Shown here piece by piece: positions 45,647-53,670 of a stretch of 64,000 nt of DNA; the stretch's first letter is position 1; each line of letters starts with the position of its first letter. This DNA comes from Streptomyces roseoverticillatus. GTDB taxonomy: Bacteria > Actinomycetota > Actinomycetes > Streptomycetales > Streptomycetaceae. The position numbers were made by a program, and so were the translations under genes. The notes below the pieces were generated by a model, which saw nothing but the letters and a program-made list of their open reading frames with translations, was not told where the DNA came from and ran no database searches. Location: assembly GCF_000719265.1 (NCBI RefSeq), contig NZ_JOFL01000008.1:1-64000 (forward strand), in the 5' to 3' direction.

Positions 45647-46663
45647 CTAGGGACGCGCCTCACGGCGGTAGTGATACGCGTGGTGCGTCGTGAAGCCCAG
45701 CTCGTCGTAGAGGGCCGCCGCCGCGCCGTTGTCCGTCTCCACCTGCAGGTACGCCGCCGAGGCGCCCTCGCTCAGGGCCTGCTCCGCGAGGCGTGCCATG
45801 ACCTGCGTGGCGAGCCCCCGGCGGCGGTGCTCCGGGTGCACGGCGACCGCCGAGAAGCCCGCCCACCGGCCGTCGACGACGCACCGGCCCACGGCGACCG
45901 GGCCCTCGCCGGACGCGCCCGGCACCGTCGCGAACCACACCGACGGCCCGCCGCCCAGCACGGCCAGGGCGTCCTCGGCGCTCGCGCCGGTCCGCCCGTA
46001 CACGCGCAGCCACACCTCGTCGGCGGTGCGCGAGAGCCGCACGTGCTCCGTGGGGGCCCCGGTGTCGGCGATCGGGGCGAGCGCGGCCGTCCGCACCAGG
46101 GCGTGGCGCTCCGCCGTCCAGCCGCGCCCGGCCAGCTCCGCGTCCAGCAGGGCGTCCTGTTCCGGGTCGCCGGTCGTGACCTGGACCGCCGCGGGCAGGG
46201 AGCGCTCGGCGTACCAGGCGGCCACGCGGTCCACGGCCTCCGGCAGCGGCAGTCCGCAAGCGCCGAGCGGCAGGGCCGAGTTGGCGCGGGTGGTGAAGCC
46301 GCCCGCCGCGCGCAGGGTCCAGTCGCCGAGGCGCGCGGTCTCCCGCGCCGGCCAGCCGCGGGCCGCGGTCTCCTGGAGCTCGCGCACGGTGGCGGCCGGG
46401 CCGCGCCGCCGGGGCGGGGCGGCCGGAACCACCTTGCCGGCGACGAGCGCGGTCTCGTCGAAAGTGACAATCTCTCCGGTCCGCCGTGTGATCCGCAGCA
46501 CGCCGCCCTCCCAGGAGGTGAGGACGCCGACGGTGTCCGTGAACCGCTCGGCGGACCCCCCGGACGACCCTCCTGAAGGGTTCAGACGGCGTACGGATAC
46601 CCTTTTTCCCACATCAGCGGTACTGATCCTGATTTCCAGACGTCCGCCCGTGGTGAATTCCAC
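45647..46663 (-). CDS. GNAT-family N-acetyltransferase (Rv0428c type)
   Basis: A 338-residue acetyltransferase. The N-terminal SH3-like barrel (VGVLTSWEGGVLRITRRTGE, residues about 40-70) and the long linker are the layout of the mycobacterial Rv0428c family. The GNAT core is C-terminal: GRCVVDGRWAGFSAVAVHPE and the acetyl-CoA loop HRRRGLATQVMARLAEQALS, then LQVETDNGAAAALYDELGF. The substrate is unknown; Rv0428c-type proteins have been called histone acetyltransferase-like. GTG start at 46663 with GAGGAGAG upstream. Divergent from fdxA. Confidence 0.88.
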   Translation of the reverse strand: MEFTTGGRLEIRISTADVGKRVSVRRLNPSGGSSGGSAERFTDTVGVLTSWEGGVLRITRRTGEIVTFDETALVAGKVVPAAPPRRRGPAATVRELQETAARGWPARETARLGDWTLRAAGGFTTRANSALPLGACGLPLPEAVDRVAAWYAERSLPAAVQVTTGDPEQDALLDAELAGRGWTAERHALVRTAALAPIADTGAPTEHVRLSRTADEVWLRVYGRTGASAEDALAVLGGGPSVWFATVPGASGEGPVAVGRCVVDGRWAGFSAVAVHPEHRRRGLATQVMARLAEQALSEGASAAYLQVETDNGAAAALYDELGFTTHHAYHYRREARP

Positions 46664-46777
46664 AGCTCTCCTCGCCCCTCTTGTTCGTCAAGTGCCCGGG
46701 AACGGAGATACTAGGTGTGGGCATCGACGACGCCGCGCTCCCGCGCGAGATGAGCCCTACCGAGGAGGAACGACAGC

Positions 46778-47107
46778 GTGACCTACGTCATCGCGCAGCC
46801 TTGTGTCGACGTGAAGGACAAGGCGTGCATCGAGGAGTGCCCCGTCGACTGCATCTACGAGGGTTCCCGGTCCTTGTACATCCACCCGGACGAATGTGTC
46901 GACTGTGGTGCCTGTGAGCCGGTCTGCCCCGTCGAGGCGATCTTCTACGAGGATGACACTCCCGAGGAGTGGAAGGACTACTACAAGGCGAACGTCGAGT
47001 TCTTCGACGAGCTCGGCTCGCCCGGTGGCGCCTCGAAGCTCGGTCTGATCGAGCGCGACCACCCCTTCATCGCCGCCCTGCCCGCGGACATCAACCCGGA
47101 GCACTGA
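46778..47107 (+). CDS. fdxA: 7Fe ferredoxin
   Basis: A 109-residue ferredoxin with one [3Fe-4S] and one [4Fe-4S] cluster. CVDVKDKACIEECPVDCIYE gives the Cys-x7-Cys-x3-CysPro pattern with the extra Cys of the 7Fe class. CVDCGACEPVCPVEAIFYED is the classical CxxCxxCxxxCP set. The C-terminal extension (EEWKDYYKANVEFFDELGSP and the rest) is normal for actinobacterial FdxA/FdxC. GTG start preceded by CGAGGAGGAACG. Neighbouring dapC is the same pairing as in M. tuberculosis (fdxC, Rv1178). Confidence 0.97.
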   Translation: MTYVIAQPCVDVKDKACIEECPVDCIYEGSRSLYIHPDECVDCGACEPVCPVEAIFYEDDTPEEWKDYYKANVEFFDELGSPGGASKLGLIERDHPFIAALPADINPEH

Positions 47108-47122
47108 CCCGAGCGGCCCCCC

Positions 47123-47152
47123 GGCCCCGTACGGCCGCAGCCGTGCGGGGCC
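47123..47152 (+). terminator. Hairpin between fdxA and dapC
   Basis: A 13-bp stem (GGCCCCGTACGGC / GCCGTGCGGGGCC, one A-G mismatch) with loop CGCA, 16 bases after the fdxA stop. It probably ends or attenuates the fdxA message before dapC. Confidence 0.6.
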
Positions 47153-47195
47153 GCGGCGTATCACCGGTCACCCCCAGAGCAAGAGAGCGAACACC

Positions 47196-48293
47196 GTGAG
47201 CGCAGTCTCCTCCCGCCTCCCCGTCTTCCCCTGGGACCGGCTCGCCCCGTACAAGGCGAAAGCCGCCGCCCACCCCGACGGCATCGTGGACCTCTCGGTC
47301 GGCACCCCCGTCGACCCCGTCCCGGCGCTGATCCAGCGGGCGCTCACCGGCGCGGCCGACAGCCCCGGCTATCCCACGGTGTGGGGCACGCCCGAGCTGC
47401 GCGACGCGCTGACCGGCTGGGCGGAGCGGCGGCTCGGGGGTCGCGACCTGACGCACGCCAACGTGCTGCCGATCGTCGGCTCCAAGGAGCTGGTGGCCTG
47501 GCTGCCGACGCAGCTCGGCCTCGGCGCGGGTGACAAGGTCGCCTACCCGCGGCTCGCCTACCCGACCTACGAGGTGGGCGCGCGCCTCGCGGGCGCCGAG
47601 CCCGTCGTCTACGACGACCCTACGGAGCTCGACCCCACGGGCCTCAAGCTGCTCTGGCTCAACTCGCCGTCCAACCCCACCGGCCGCGTGCTGACCGCCG
47701 ACGAGATGCGCCGCACCGTCGCGTGGGCCCGGGAGCACGGGGTGCTGCTCTTCAGCGACGAGTGCTACCTGGAGCTGGGCTGGGAGGCCGAGCCGGTCTC
47801 CGTCCTGCACCCGGACGTCTGCGGCGGCTCGTACGAGGGCATCGTCGCGGTGCACTCGCTCTCCAAGCGCTCGAACCTGGCCGGCTACCGCGCGGCCTTC
47901 CTCGCCGGCGACCCCGCCGTCCTGGGCGAGCTGCTCCAGGTCCGCAAGCACAGCGGAATGATGGTCTCCGCCCCGGTGCAGGCCGCCACGGTCGTCGCCC
48001 TGGGGGACACGGCGCACGTGACGGAGCAGCGGGCGCGCTACTCCCGCCGGCGGGAGTCCCTGCGGGCGGCCTTCGAGGCGGCGGGCTTCCGGATCGAGCA
48101 CAGCGAGGCGTCGCTGTACCTGTGGGCCACGCGGGACGAGCCCTGCTGGGACACCGTCGCCGCCCTGGCCGAGCGCGGCATCCTCGTGGCGCCGGGAGTG
48201 TTCTACGGGGAGGCGGGTGAGCAGTTCGTACGGATCGCATTCACCGCGACCGACGAGCGGGTGGAGGCCGCGGTCCGCCGCCTGACCGCATAA
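47196..48293 (+). CDS. dapC: Succinyldiaminopimelate transaminase DapC
   Basis: A 365-residue PLP-dependent class I/II aminotransferase of the lysine/diaminopimelate pathway, supplying meso-DAP for peptidoglycan (LL-DAP in streptomycetes). Fold marks: HPDGIVDLSVGTPVDPVPAL, YPRLAYPTYEVGARLAGAEP, LNSPSNPTGRVL, LFSDECYLEL, and Lys224 in SLSKRSNLAGYRAAF as the expected Schiff-base lysine. C-terminal EQFVRIAFTAT supplies the carboxylate-binding Arg. GTG start at 47196. Placement next to fdxA and near dapE supports DapC over a general aminotransferase. Confidence 0.93.
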   Translation: MSAVSSRLPVFPWDRLAPYKAKAAAHPDGIVDLSVGTPVDPVPALIQRALTGAADSPGYPTVWGTPELRDALTGWAERRLGGRDLTHANVLPIVGSKELVAWLPTQLGLGAGDKVAYPRLAYPTYEVGARLAGAEPVVYDDPTELDPTGLKLLWLNSPSNPTGRVLTADEMRRTVAWAREHGVLLFSDECYLELGWEAEPVSVLHPDVCGGSYEGIVAVHSLSKRSNLAGYRAAFLAGDPAVLGELLQVRKHSGMMVSAPVQAATVVALGDTAHVTEQRARYSRRRESLRAAFEAAGFRIEHSEASLYLWATRDEPCWDTVAALAERGILVAPGVFYGEAGEQFVRIAFTATDERVEAAVRRLTA

Positions 48294-48375
48294 GCGTGTC
48301 CCGCCCGGGCGCGACCTGCCTGAGCGCGGCCGCATAGCCGGCCGCGCCCCGCGGGGCGGTCCGCGGAAGAAGCAT

Positions 48376-48416
48376 CGCGAGAGGGCCCGGGAGATGATCT
48401 CCCGGGCCCTCTCGCG
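48376..48416. terminator. Bidirectional terminator between dapC and the secreted protein
   Basis: A perfect 19-bp stem (CGCGAGAGGGCCCGGGAGA and its complement) with a 3-base loop between two convergent genes. Confidence 0.85.
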
Positions 48417-48435
48417 TGCTGGTGCGTGCGCTGTG

Positions 48436-48846
48436 TCAGCCGCCGATCGGGAGCTGCCCGCCCACGGGCAGACCCTGGGTGTTCAGGCCGCCGGCGGCCT
48501 TGGTGGCCTGGCCCGCGAGCCCGGAGGTGGTGCCCGCAGCCTCGCCGGCGACCTTCTGGACGGCGGGGGCGGCGGTCTTGGCGGCCTTGCCGGTGGCGTC
48601 GGCGGCACCGGGGACGGTGGTCTTGATGGCGCTGGTGCCGACGCCCGTCACCGTGTCCCCGGCCTTGTGGGCGGCCGCGTCCACGTTGGTGCCGAGGTTC
48701 GCGCCGTCCACCGCGGTCAGGCCGCTCGTCAGGTCGGGAGCCTGCGGGGCGGCGCTCGCCGCTCCGGCCGCGCCGATGACGGGTGCCGCACCGGCGGCTA
48801 CCAGCAGGGCGGCCCGGGCGATCCGACGCGTCAGGGGGAGGGACAT
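48436..48846 (-). CDS. Small secreted Ala/Gly-rich protein, unknown function
   Basis: A 136-residue protein with a Sec signal peptide (RRIARAALLVAAGAAPVIGA, cleavage near SAAP). The mature part is about 100 residues of Ala, Gly, Thr, Val and Lys (VDAAAHKAGDTVTGVGTSAI, KAAKTAAPAVQKVAGEAAGT) with no cysteine and no chaplin motif, ending LPVGGQLPIGG. It looks like a low-complexity, possibly wall-associated secreted protein. ATG 48846 with AAAGGAGC upstream on the minus strand. I do not recognise a named family. Confidence 0.75.
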   Translation of the reverse strand: MSLPLTRRIARAALLVAAGAAPVIGAAGAASAAPQAPDLTSGLTAVDGANLGTNVDAAAHKAGDTVTGVGTSAIKTTVPGAADATGKAAKTAAPAVQKVAGEAAGTTSGLAGQATKAAGGLNTQGLPVGGQLPIGG

Positions 48847-49145
48847 GATGCTCCTTTGGCGGAGTTGAGGACGTTGGCTGTCCGGCGAGCGGACGCAGTG
48901 ACTACCGCGTGAATCCGCGGAAGGTTGCGGTGCGCCACGGTAAAGAGTTGGTAATGCGTCGCATTATCTGTCCCCCTAATAGCGGGGCAAAACGGGCGCG
49001 CGGTATGCACGTCGGGAAGGCTTACAAGCCTTTAGTCACAAGGAATTTCCGAGAAAGCCGGACGCCTGGGACTGGCGATGCCCGGCAATCGCGCGGGGCT
49101 GTTGTGCATACCCCCGGTGGGGGGTGCGCTCGCACTCCTGAGCGT
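48847..49145 (-). promoter_or_regulatory. A+T-richer leader of the secreted-protein gene
   Basis: About 300 bases, unusually A+T-rich for this genome and without a gene. It holds several small inverted repeats: TAATGCG/CGCATTA (about 48951-48966), CCCC-TAATAG-GGGG (about 48973), and AAGGCTT/AAGCCTT (49017-49032). It also receives the 3' end of the transglycosylase-like gene. It probably contains the promoter and a structured 5' leader. Confidence 0.45.
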
Positions 49146-50123
49146 CTACGGGGCGGTCGTGATCCGTACCTCGAGCGAGGCGTTCCCCGCCGAATTCCCC
49201 CGCTCCGCAGGGCCCTTGGCGCCCTTGTCCGCGAGCCAGCCCTTCCGCGAATCCGCCGCCGTCCACACCCGGCCGCCGAAGGACACCCGCTCGATCCGCA
49301 GCTCCGTCGCGTGCGCCACCGCCCACGAGGCCAGCTGCCAGCCGCGCCGCTCCCGGCCGCCCTCGGCCGGCTCGCCCGGACCGGGCGACTTCTCCGGCAC
49401 GGGCACCGACAGGGTCCGCGCCGCGGCACCCCCGGCCGCGCCCGCACCGCTGCCGCTCCCGGCCGCGAGCGTGTCCGCCGCCGGGACCGCCACCGCGCCG
49501 AACTCCCGGCGCAGCTTGGCCCGCACCGCCGTGACATCGCCCTTCTTGCCGTCGCTCGGGCTCGTCGTGCAGGTGAACGCCGCCGCCTCCCGGCCCGTCA
49601 GCGCGGACGACAGCAGCGACGCGTCCGGCTCGTGCTTGGCGTACGCCTGCGGGAAGCCGCTGCGCTGCACCTTCTGCGCGGCCACCGTCAGCGGCAGCCG
49701 CGAGTAGCCCGGCACCTCCACCAGGTGGTCGTAGAACTTCCCCGCCGCGTACACCGGGTCCGTGATCTGCCGCGCGCTGCCCCAGCCCTGCGTCGGCCGC
49801 TGCTGGAACAGCCCCAGCGAATCCCGGTCGCCGTGGTGGATGTTGCGCAGCCCCGACTCCTGCATGGCCGTGGCCAGAGCGATCGTCACCGCCCGCTCCG
49901 GCAGCCCGCGCTCGGCCCCCACGGCCGAGATCGTCGCCGCGTTCACCGCCTGCTCGGGCGAGAGGGCGTACGACGCTCCGTCGGCGCGCACCGTGCAGCG
50001 CGGCGCTCCCGGGCCGCCCGTCACCAGCTGGGCGATCCCGTAGCCGATCAGCGCGAGCAGCACGGCACAGGCGGCCACGATGCGCAACATTCGGCCACGT
50101 CGGGTGACGAAGATCCGGGACAT
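49146..50123 (-). CDS. Membrane-anchored lytic-transglycosylase-like protein
   Basis: A 325-residue protein with one N-terminal membrane anchor (MLRIVAACAVLLALIGYGIA, residues about 12-31). The lysozyme-like region follows: LSPEQAVNAATISAVGAERG, AVTIALATAMQESGLRNIHH (Glu near residue 90 as the likely general acid) and SLGLFQQRPTQGWGSARQIT. LTVAAQKVQRSGFPQAYAKH completes the fold. The C-terminal third carries a conserved Streptomyces domain with WQLASWAVAHATELRIERVS. It should cleave glycan strands outside the membrane; it has been labelled with misleading names in some genomes. ATG 50123 was chosen because upstream codons are antisense to the dapE leader; the Shine-Dalgarno is weak. Confidence 0.82.
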   Translation of the reverse strand: MSRIFVTRRGRMLRIVAACAVLLALIGYGIAQLVTGGPGAPRCTVRADGASYALSPEQAVNAATISAVGAERGLPERAVTIALATAMQESGLRNIHHGDRDSLGLFQQRPTQGWGSARQITDPVYAAGKFYDHLVEVPGYSRLPLTVAAQKVQRSGFPQAYAKHEPDASLLSSALTGREAAAFTCTTSPSDGKKGDVTAVRAKLRREFGAVAVPAADTLAAGSGSGAGAAGGAAARTLSVPVPEKSPGPGEPAEGGRERRGWQLASWAVAHATELRIERVSFGGRVWTAADSRKGWLADKGAKGPAERGNSAGNASLEVRITTAP

Positions 50124-50212
50124 GCCGCCCACGTTACTGGAGAGTGCCGACGCCGCCCGGGCCCCACCCTCCGGCCCCGCCCCGCCCGCACCGGCCGGGC
50201 TAGAGTCGCCGC

Positions 50213-51292
50213 ATGGATGACGCCGCACTCGACCTGTCCCTCGACGCCGCCGCCCTCACTGCCCGGCTCGTCGACGTCCCGTCGGTCAGCGGAAGCGAGA
50301 AGACGCTGGCCGACGCCATCGAGAACGCCCTGCGCGCGCTGCCGCACCTGACGGTGGACCGCCACGGCAACAACGTCGTGGCCCGCACGAACCTGGGCCG
50401 CTCCGAGCGCGTCGTGCTCGCCGGCCACATCGACACCGTCCCCATCGCCGGCAACGTCCCCTCCCGGCTGGACGAGGACGGCTTCCTGTGGGGCTGCGGC
50501 ACCAGCGACATGAAGTCCGGCGTCGCAGTCCAGCTGCGCATCGCCGCGACCGTGCCGGAACCCAACCGCGACCTGACGTTCGTCTTCTACGACAACGAGG
50601 AGGTCGCCGCCCACCTCAACGGCCTCGGCCACATCGCCGACGCCCACCCGGAGTGGCTCGCCGCCGACTTCGCCGTCCTCCTGGAACCCTCCGACGCCCA
50701 GGTCGAGGGCGGCTGCCAGGGCACCCTCCGCGTGCACCTGCACACCACCGGCGAGCGCGCCCACTCCGCGCGCAGCTGGATGGGCAGCAACGCCGTCCAC
50801 GCCGCCGCGCCCATCCTGGCCAGGCTCGCGGCCTACGAGCCGCGCCGCCACGTCATCGACGGCCTGGAGTACCGGGAAGGGCTCAACGCCGTCCGCATCG
50901 AGGGCGGCGTCGCCGGCAACGTCATCCCCGACGCGTGCACCGTGACCGTCAACTTCCGCTACGCGCCCGACCGCAGCCCCGCGGAGGCCCTGGAGCACGT
51001 GCGCGAGGTCTTCGCGGACTGCGGCGTCGCCGGGCTCGTCGTGGACGACGAGTCGCCCGGCGCGCTGCCCGGGCTGTCCCACCCCGCCGCGGCCGCGTTC
51101 ATCAAGGCCGTCGGGGGCACGCCCAAGCCCAAGTTCGGCTGGACCGACGTCTCCCGCTTCAGCGCGCTCGGGGTGCCCGCCGTCAACTACGGCCCCGGCG
51201 ACCCGACCCTCGCCCACAAGCGGGACGAACGCGTCCGGGCTTCTCTCATCAACGACTGCGAGGAGCGGCTGCGGGCCTGGCTGGCCGGCTGA
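50213..51292 (+). CDS. dapE: Succinyl-diaminopimelate desuccinylase DapE
   Basis: A 359-residue M20 metallohydrolase of the DAP/lysine pathway. The zinc ligands and catalytic residues are in [15 protein letters not shown] (His, Asp), [20 protein letters not shown] (bridging Asp) and [16 protein letters not shown] (Glu pair). The lid domain carries [20 protein letters not shown] and the C-terminal His is in the [10 protein letters not shown] tract. ATG 50213. It stands divergent from the transglycosylase-like gene and upstream of the LOG-family gene, the same order as in mycobacteria. Confidence 0.95.
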   Translation: MDDAALDLSLDAAALTARLVDVPSVSGSEKTLADAIENALRALPHLTVDRHGNNVVARTNLGRSERVVLAGHIDTVPIAGNVPSRLDEDGFLWGCGTSDMKSGVAVQLRIAATVPEPNRDLTFVFYDNEEVAAHLNGLGHIADAHPEWLAADFAVLLEPSDAQVEGGCQGTLRVHLHTTGERAHSARSWMGSNAVHAAAPILARLAAYEPRRHVIDGLEYREGLNAVRIEGGVAGNVIPDACTVTVNFRYAPDRSPAEALEHVREVFADCGVAGLVVDDESPGALPGLSHPAAAAFIKAVGGTPKPKFGWTDVSRFSALGVPAVNYGPGDPTLAHKRDERVRASLINDCEERLRAWLAG

Positions 51293-51370
51293 CCTTCCGG
51301 TGACCTGCCGGAGAGCCGTGCGCATGGGCCTACGCTGAACAGCAACGATCTGCAGCGGAGGGAGCACGGC

Positions 51371-52120
51371 ATGGCACATCCCGAAGGATCGCGCGCGCAG
51401 CGGGAGCAGCGCCGGGGGCCGGTGGTACGCCGGTACGGCCAGATGCAGGCGGGCACCACGGACCAGCACCTGCTGGACACCAGAGGAGCCGCGGACTGGG
51501 TCCACGAGGACCCCTTCCGGGTGATGCGCATCCAGTCCGAGTTCGTCGAGGGCTTCGGGGCCCTCGCCGAACTGCCACCCGCCATCAGCGTCTTCGGCTC
51601 CGCCCGCACGCCGCGGAACTCTCCGGAGTACGAGGCCGGCATCGCCATCGGGCGCGGGCTCGTCGAGTCGGGCTTCGCGGTCATCACCGGCGGCGGGCCC
51701 GGCGCGATGGAGGCCGCGAACAAGGGCGCGACGGAGGCCGGCGGCGTCTCCGTCGGCCTCGGCATCGAACTGCCCTTCGAGCAGGGGCTCAACCCGTACG
51801 TCAACCTGGGCGTCGACTTCCGCTACTTCTTCGTGCGGAAGACGATGTTCGTGAAGTACGCGAGCGGGTTCGTGGTCCTGCCCGGCGGACTCGGCACGCT
51901 GGACGAGCTGTTCGAGGCCCTCACCCTCGTCCAGACCAAGAAGGTCACGCGCTTCCCGATCGTGCTCTTCGGCTCCGCGTACTGGAGCGGCCTGGTCGAC
52001 TGGTTCCGCGACACCATCGTCGCCGAGGGCAAGGCCGGCCCGCACGACCTGCACCTCTTCCACGTCACGGACGACGTGGAGGAAGCGGTGCGGCTGGTGA
52101 CGAAGGAAGCGGGGATGTAA
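51371..52120 (+). CDS. LOG-family (TIGR00730) Rossmann-fold protein
   Basis: A 249-residue protein of the lysine decarboxylase-like/LOG family, which hydrolyses nucleoside 5'-monophosphates (in plants activates cytokinins). Motifs: ISVFGSARTPRNSPEYEAGI, ITGGGPGAMEAANKGATEAG, RYFFVRKTMFVKYASGFVVL and PGGLGTLDELFEALTLVQTK (the PGGxGTxxE nucleotide-binding motif). Start ATG has CGGAGGGAGCACG upstream. It corresponds in place and length to M. tuberculosis Rv1205, reported to make cytokinins. It is convergent with folP2. Confidence 0.94.
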   Translation: MAHPEGSRAQREQRRGPVVRRYGQMQAGTTDQHLLDTRGAADWVHEDPFRVMRIQSEFVEGFGALAELPPAISVFGSARTPRNSPEYEAGIAIGRGLVESGFAVITGGGPGAMEAANKGATEAGGVSVGLGIELPFEQGLNPYVNLGVDFRYFFVRKTMFVKYASGFVVLPGGLGTLDELFEALTLVQTKKVTRFPIVLFGSAYWSGLVDWFRDTIVAEGKAGPHDLHLFHVTDDVEEAVRLVTKEAGM

Positions 52121-52152
52121 CCCACCGCCTCCGGCGGTCCCGGTGGCGTGCC

Positions 52153-52227
52153 GCCGTTGCGGCGGGCATCCATGCTCCGCCGCAGCGGCGCGCAACCACG
52201 ACGAGCCGGTCCGGCGGTGCCGGACTC
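52153..52227. repeat. Dispersed repeat copy between LOG gene and folP2
   Basis: CTCCGCCGCAGCGGCGCGCA starts the forward copy at 52175, and GGTCCGGCGGTGCCGGACTC its tail at about 52209. A partial inverted head (CCGCCGTTGCGGCGGGC) lies at 52151-52167. The copies could pair and act as the terminator of both convergent genes. Confidence 0.65.
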
Positions 52228-52289
52228 GCCGTGGTTCTCAGGCGAGCCCTTGCCCGGCCACCGCAGGTGCCCGGTGGCCCGCGACGCCG

Positions 52290-53189
52290 TCAGGCCAGAC
52301 CGCGCCGGGCCACCGCCGGCGGGCGATGGCCCGCGATCGAGGCCACCATGTCCAGCACCTGCTTCGTTTCCGCCACCTCGTGCACGCGGTAGACCTGCGC
52401 GCCCAGCCACGCCGAGACGGCCGTCGTCGCGAGCGTGCCCAGGACGCGCTCCTTCACCGGCTTGTCCAGCGTCTCGCCGACGAAGTCCTTGTTCGACAGC
52501 GAGACCAGCACCGGCAATGGGGTATCCCCTGCTCGAGCGAAGCCGAGAGCTCGGGGAACCGTCTCCGCCATCTCGCCGAGCCGGCGGGTCGCCTCCAGCG
52601 AGTGCCGGGTGTTCTTCCCGAAGTCGTGCCCCGGGTCGATCATGATGCCGTCGCGCCGGACGCCCAGCGCCACCGCGCGCTCCGCCAGCCCCAGCGTGAC
52701 CCGCAGGACGTCCGCCATCACGTCCTCGTACTCCACCCGGTGCGGGCGCGTGCGCGGCTCCGCGCCGCCCGCGTGCGTGCACACCAGGCCCGCGCCGTAG
52801 CGGGCCGCGACCTCGGCCAGCTTGGGGTCCACCCCGCCCCACGCGTCGTTGAGCAGGTCGGCGCCCGCCTCGCACACCGCCTCGCCCACGTCGTGCCGCC
52901 AGGTGTCGACGCTGATCACCACGTCCGGGTGGCGCCGGCGGACCTCGGCCACGAAGCCGACCGTGCGCCGCGCCTCCTCCTCGGCGGTCACCTCCTCGCC
53001 GGGGCCCGCCTTCACCCCGCCGATGTCGACGATGGCGGCGCCCTCCGCGACGGCCTGCTCCACCCTGGCCAGGGCGGGCTCGTCGCCGAACGTCGCACCC
53101 TGGTCGTAGAAGGAGTCCGGCGTCCGGTTGACGATCGCCATGATCACCGGCTCGTGCGCATCGAACTCGCGTCGTCCCAGCCGCAGCAT
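52290..53189 (-). CDS. folP2: FolP2-type dihydropteroate synthase homologue with in-frame insertion
   Basis: A 299-residue protein of the DHPS family. The N-terminus HEPVIMAIVNRTPDSFYDQG has the FolP signature; further marks are VDIGGVKAGPGEEV, VVISVDTWRHDVGEAVCEAG, GIMIDPGHDFGKNTRHSLEA and LVSLSNKDFVGETLDKPVKE. Mycobacterial FolP2 lacks DHPS activity and assists glucosyl-3-phosphoglycerate synthase GpgS; the equivalent place here lacks gpgS. Between EMAET and LPVLVSLSNKDF there are about 14 extra residues (RALGFARAGDTP), encoded by a small palindromic element at 52516-52560. ATG 53189 with GAGGGAGTAGG upstream. Confidence 0.88.
   Translation of the reverse strand: MLRLGRREFDAHEPVIMAIVNRTPDSFYDQGATFGDEPALARVEQAVAEGAAIVDIGGVKAGPGEEVTAEEEARRTVGFVAEVRRRHPDVVISVDTWRHDVGEAVCEAGADLLNDAWGGVDPKLAEVAARYGAGLVCTHAGGAEPRTRPHRVEYEDVMADVLRVTLGLAERAVALGVRRDGIMIDPGHDFGKNTRHSLEATRRLGEMAETVPRALGFARAGDTPLPVLVSLSNKDFVGETLDKPVKERVLGTLATTAVSAWLGAQVYRVHEVAETKQVLDMVASIAGHRPPAVARRGLA
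52516..52560. repeat. Small palindromic element inserted in folP2
   Basis: About 45 bases made of GGGGTATCCCC joined to a hairpin CCCCTGCTCGAGCG / CCGAGAGCTCGGGG around AAG. From memory, sequences of this kind recur in many Streptomyces genomes. It is a multiple of three long and keeps the folP2 frame open. The hairpin is visible directly; the insertion is inferred from the extra residues compared with FolP2. Confidence 0.65.
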
Positions 53190-53292
53190 GTCCCTACTCC
53201 CTCTCGGTGGTCCGCCAGCGACCTTAACTGTCAGTGCGGCATGGCACGATCGGGGTGGACCGAATCGCAGTCCGTGTTCCGGGGAGATGGTC

Positions 53293-53670
53293 GTGTTCTG
53301 GTTCCTGCTCATCGCGCTGGTCGTGGTGGTCGCCGCGGTCGCGCTGTTCGTCGCCGGCGGCGGGAGCGGCGCGGCGCTGCCCGAGGCCGCCGCCGACCGG
53401 ACGGTCTGGCCGCTCCCCGCCGACCGCCCCATGGCCCGCGCCGACGTCGACACCCTGCGCCTGCCGGTCGCCCTGCGCGGCTACCGCATGGCCGAGACGG
53501 ACGAGGCGCTGGACCGCCTGGGCGCCGAGCTCGCCGAGCGCGACGCCCGCATCGCCGAGCTGGAGGCGGCGCTGGCCGGGGCGCAGGCCGCGGCCATGGG
53601 CGGCGGCGCGCAGGCCAAGGGCAGGGCCGGGAGCGGCGATGGCGACGACGAGGGGGAGAAGAAGGCGTGA
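53293..53670 (+). CDS. DivIVA-like membrane-anchored protein
   Basis: A 125-residue protein. The N-terminal transmembrane helix is FWFLLIALVVVVAAVALFVA. The MARADVDTLRLPVALRGYRM stretch is the DivIVA-type signature seen in short actinobacterial members, followed by a coiled coil ETDEALDRLGAELAERDARI and a disordered acidic/Gly tail. Start GTG 53293 was chosen because GGGGAG stands seven bases before it; ATG 53287 would lie on top of the Shine-Dalgarno. It overlaps tagA by GTGA. It is the counterpart of M. tuberculosis Rv1209. Confidence 0.85.
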   Translation: MFWFLLIALVVVVAAVALFVAGGGSGAALPEAAADRTVWPLPADRPMARADVDTLRLPVALRGYRMAETDEALDRLGAELAERDARIAELEAALAGAQAAAMGGGAQAKGRAGSGDGDDEGEKKA

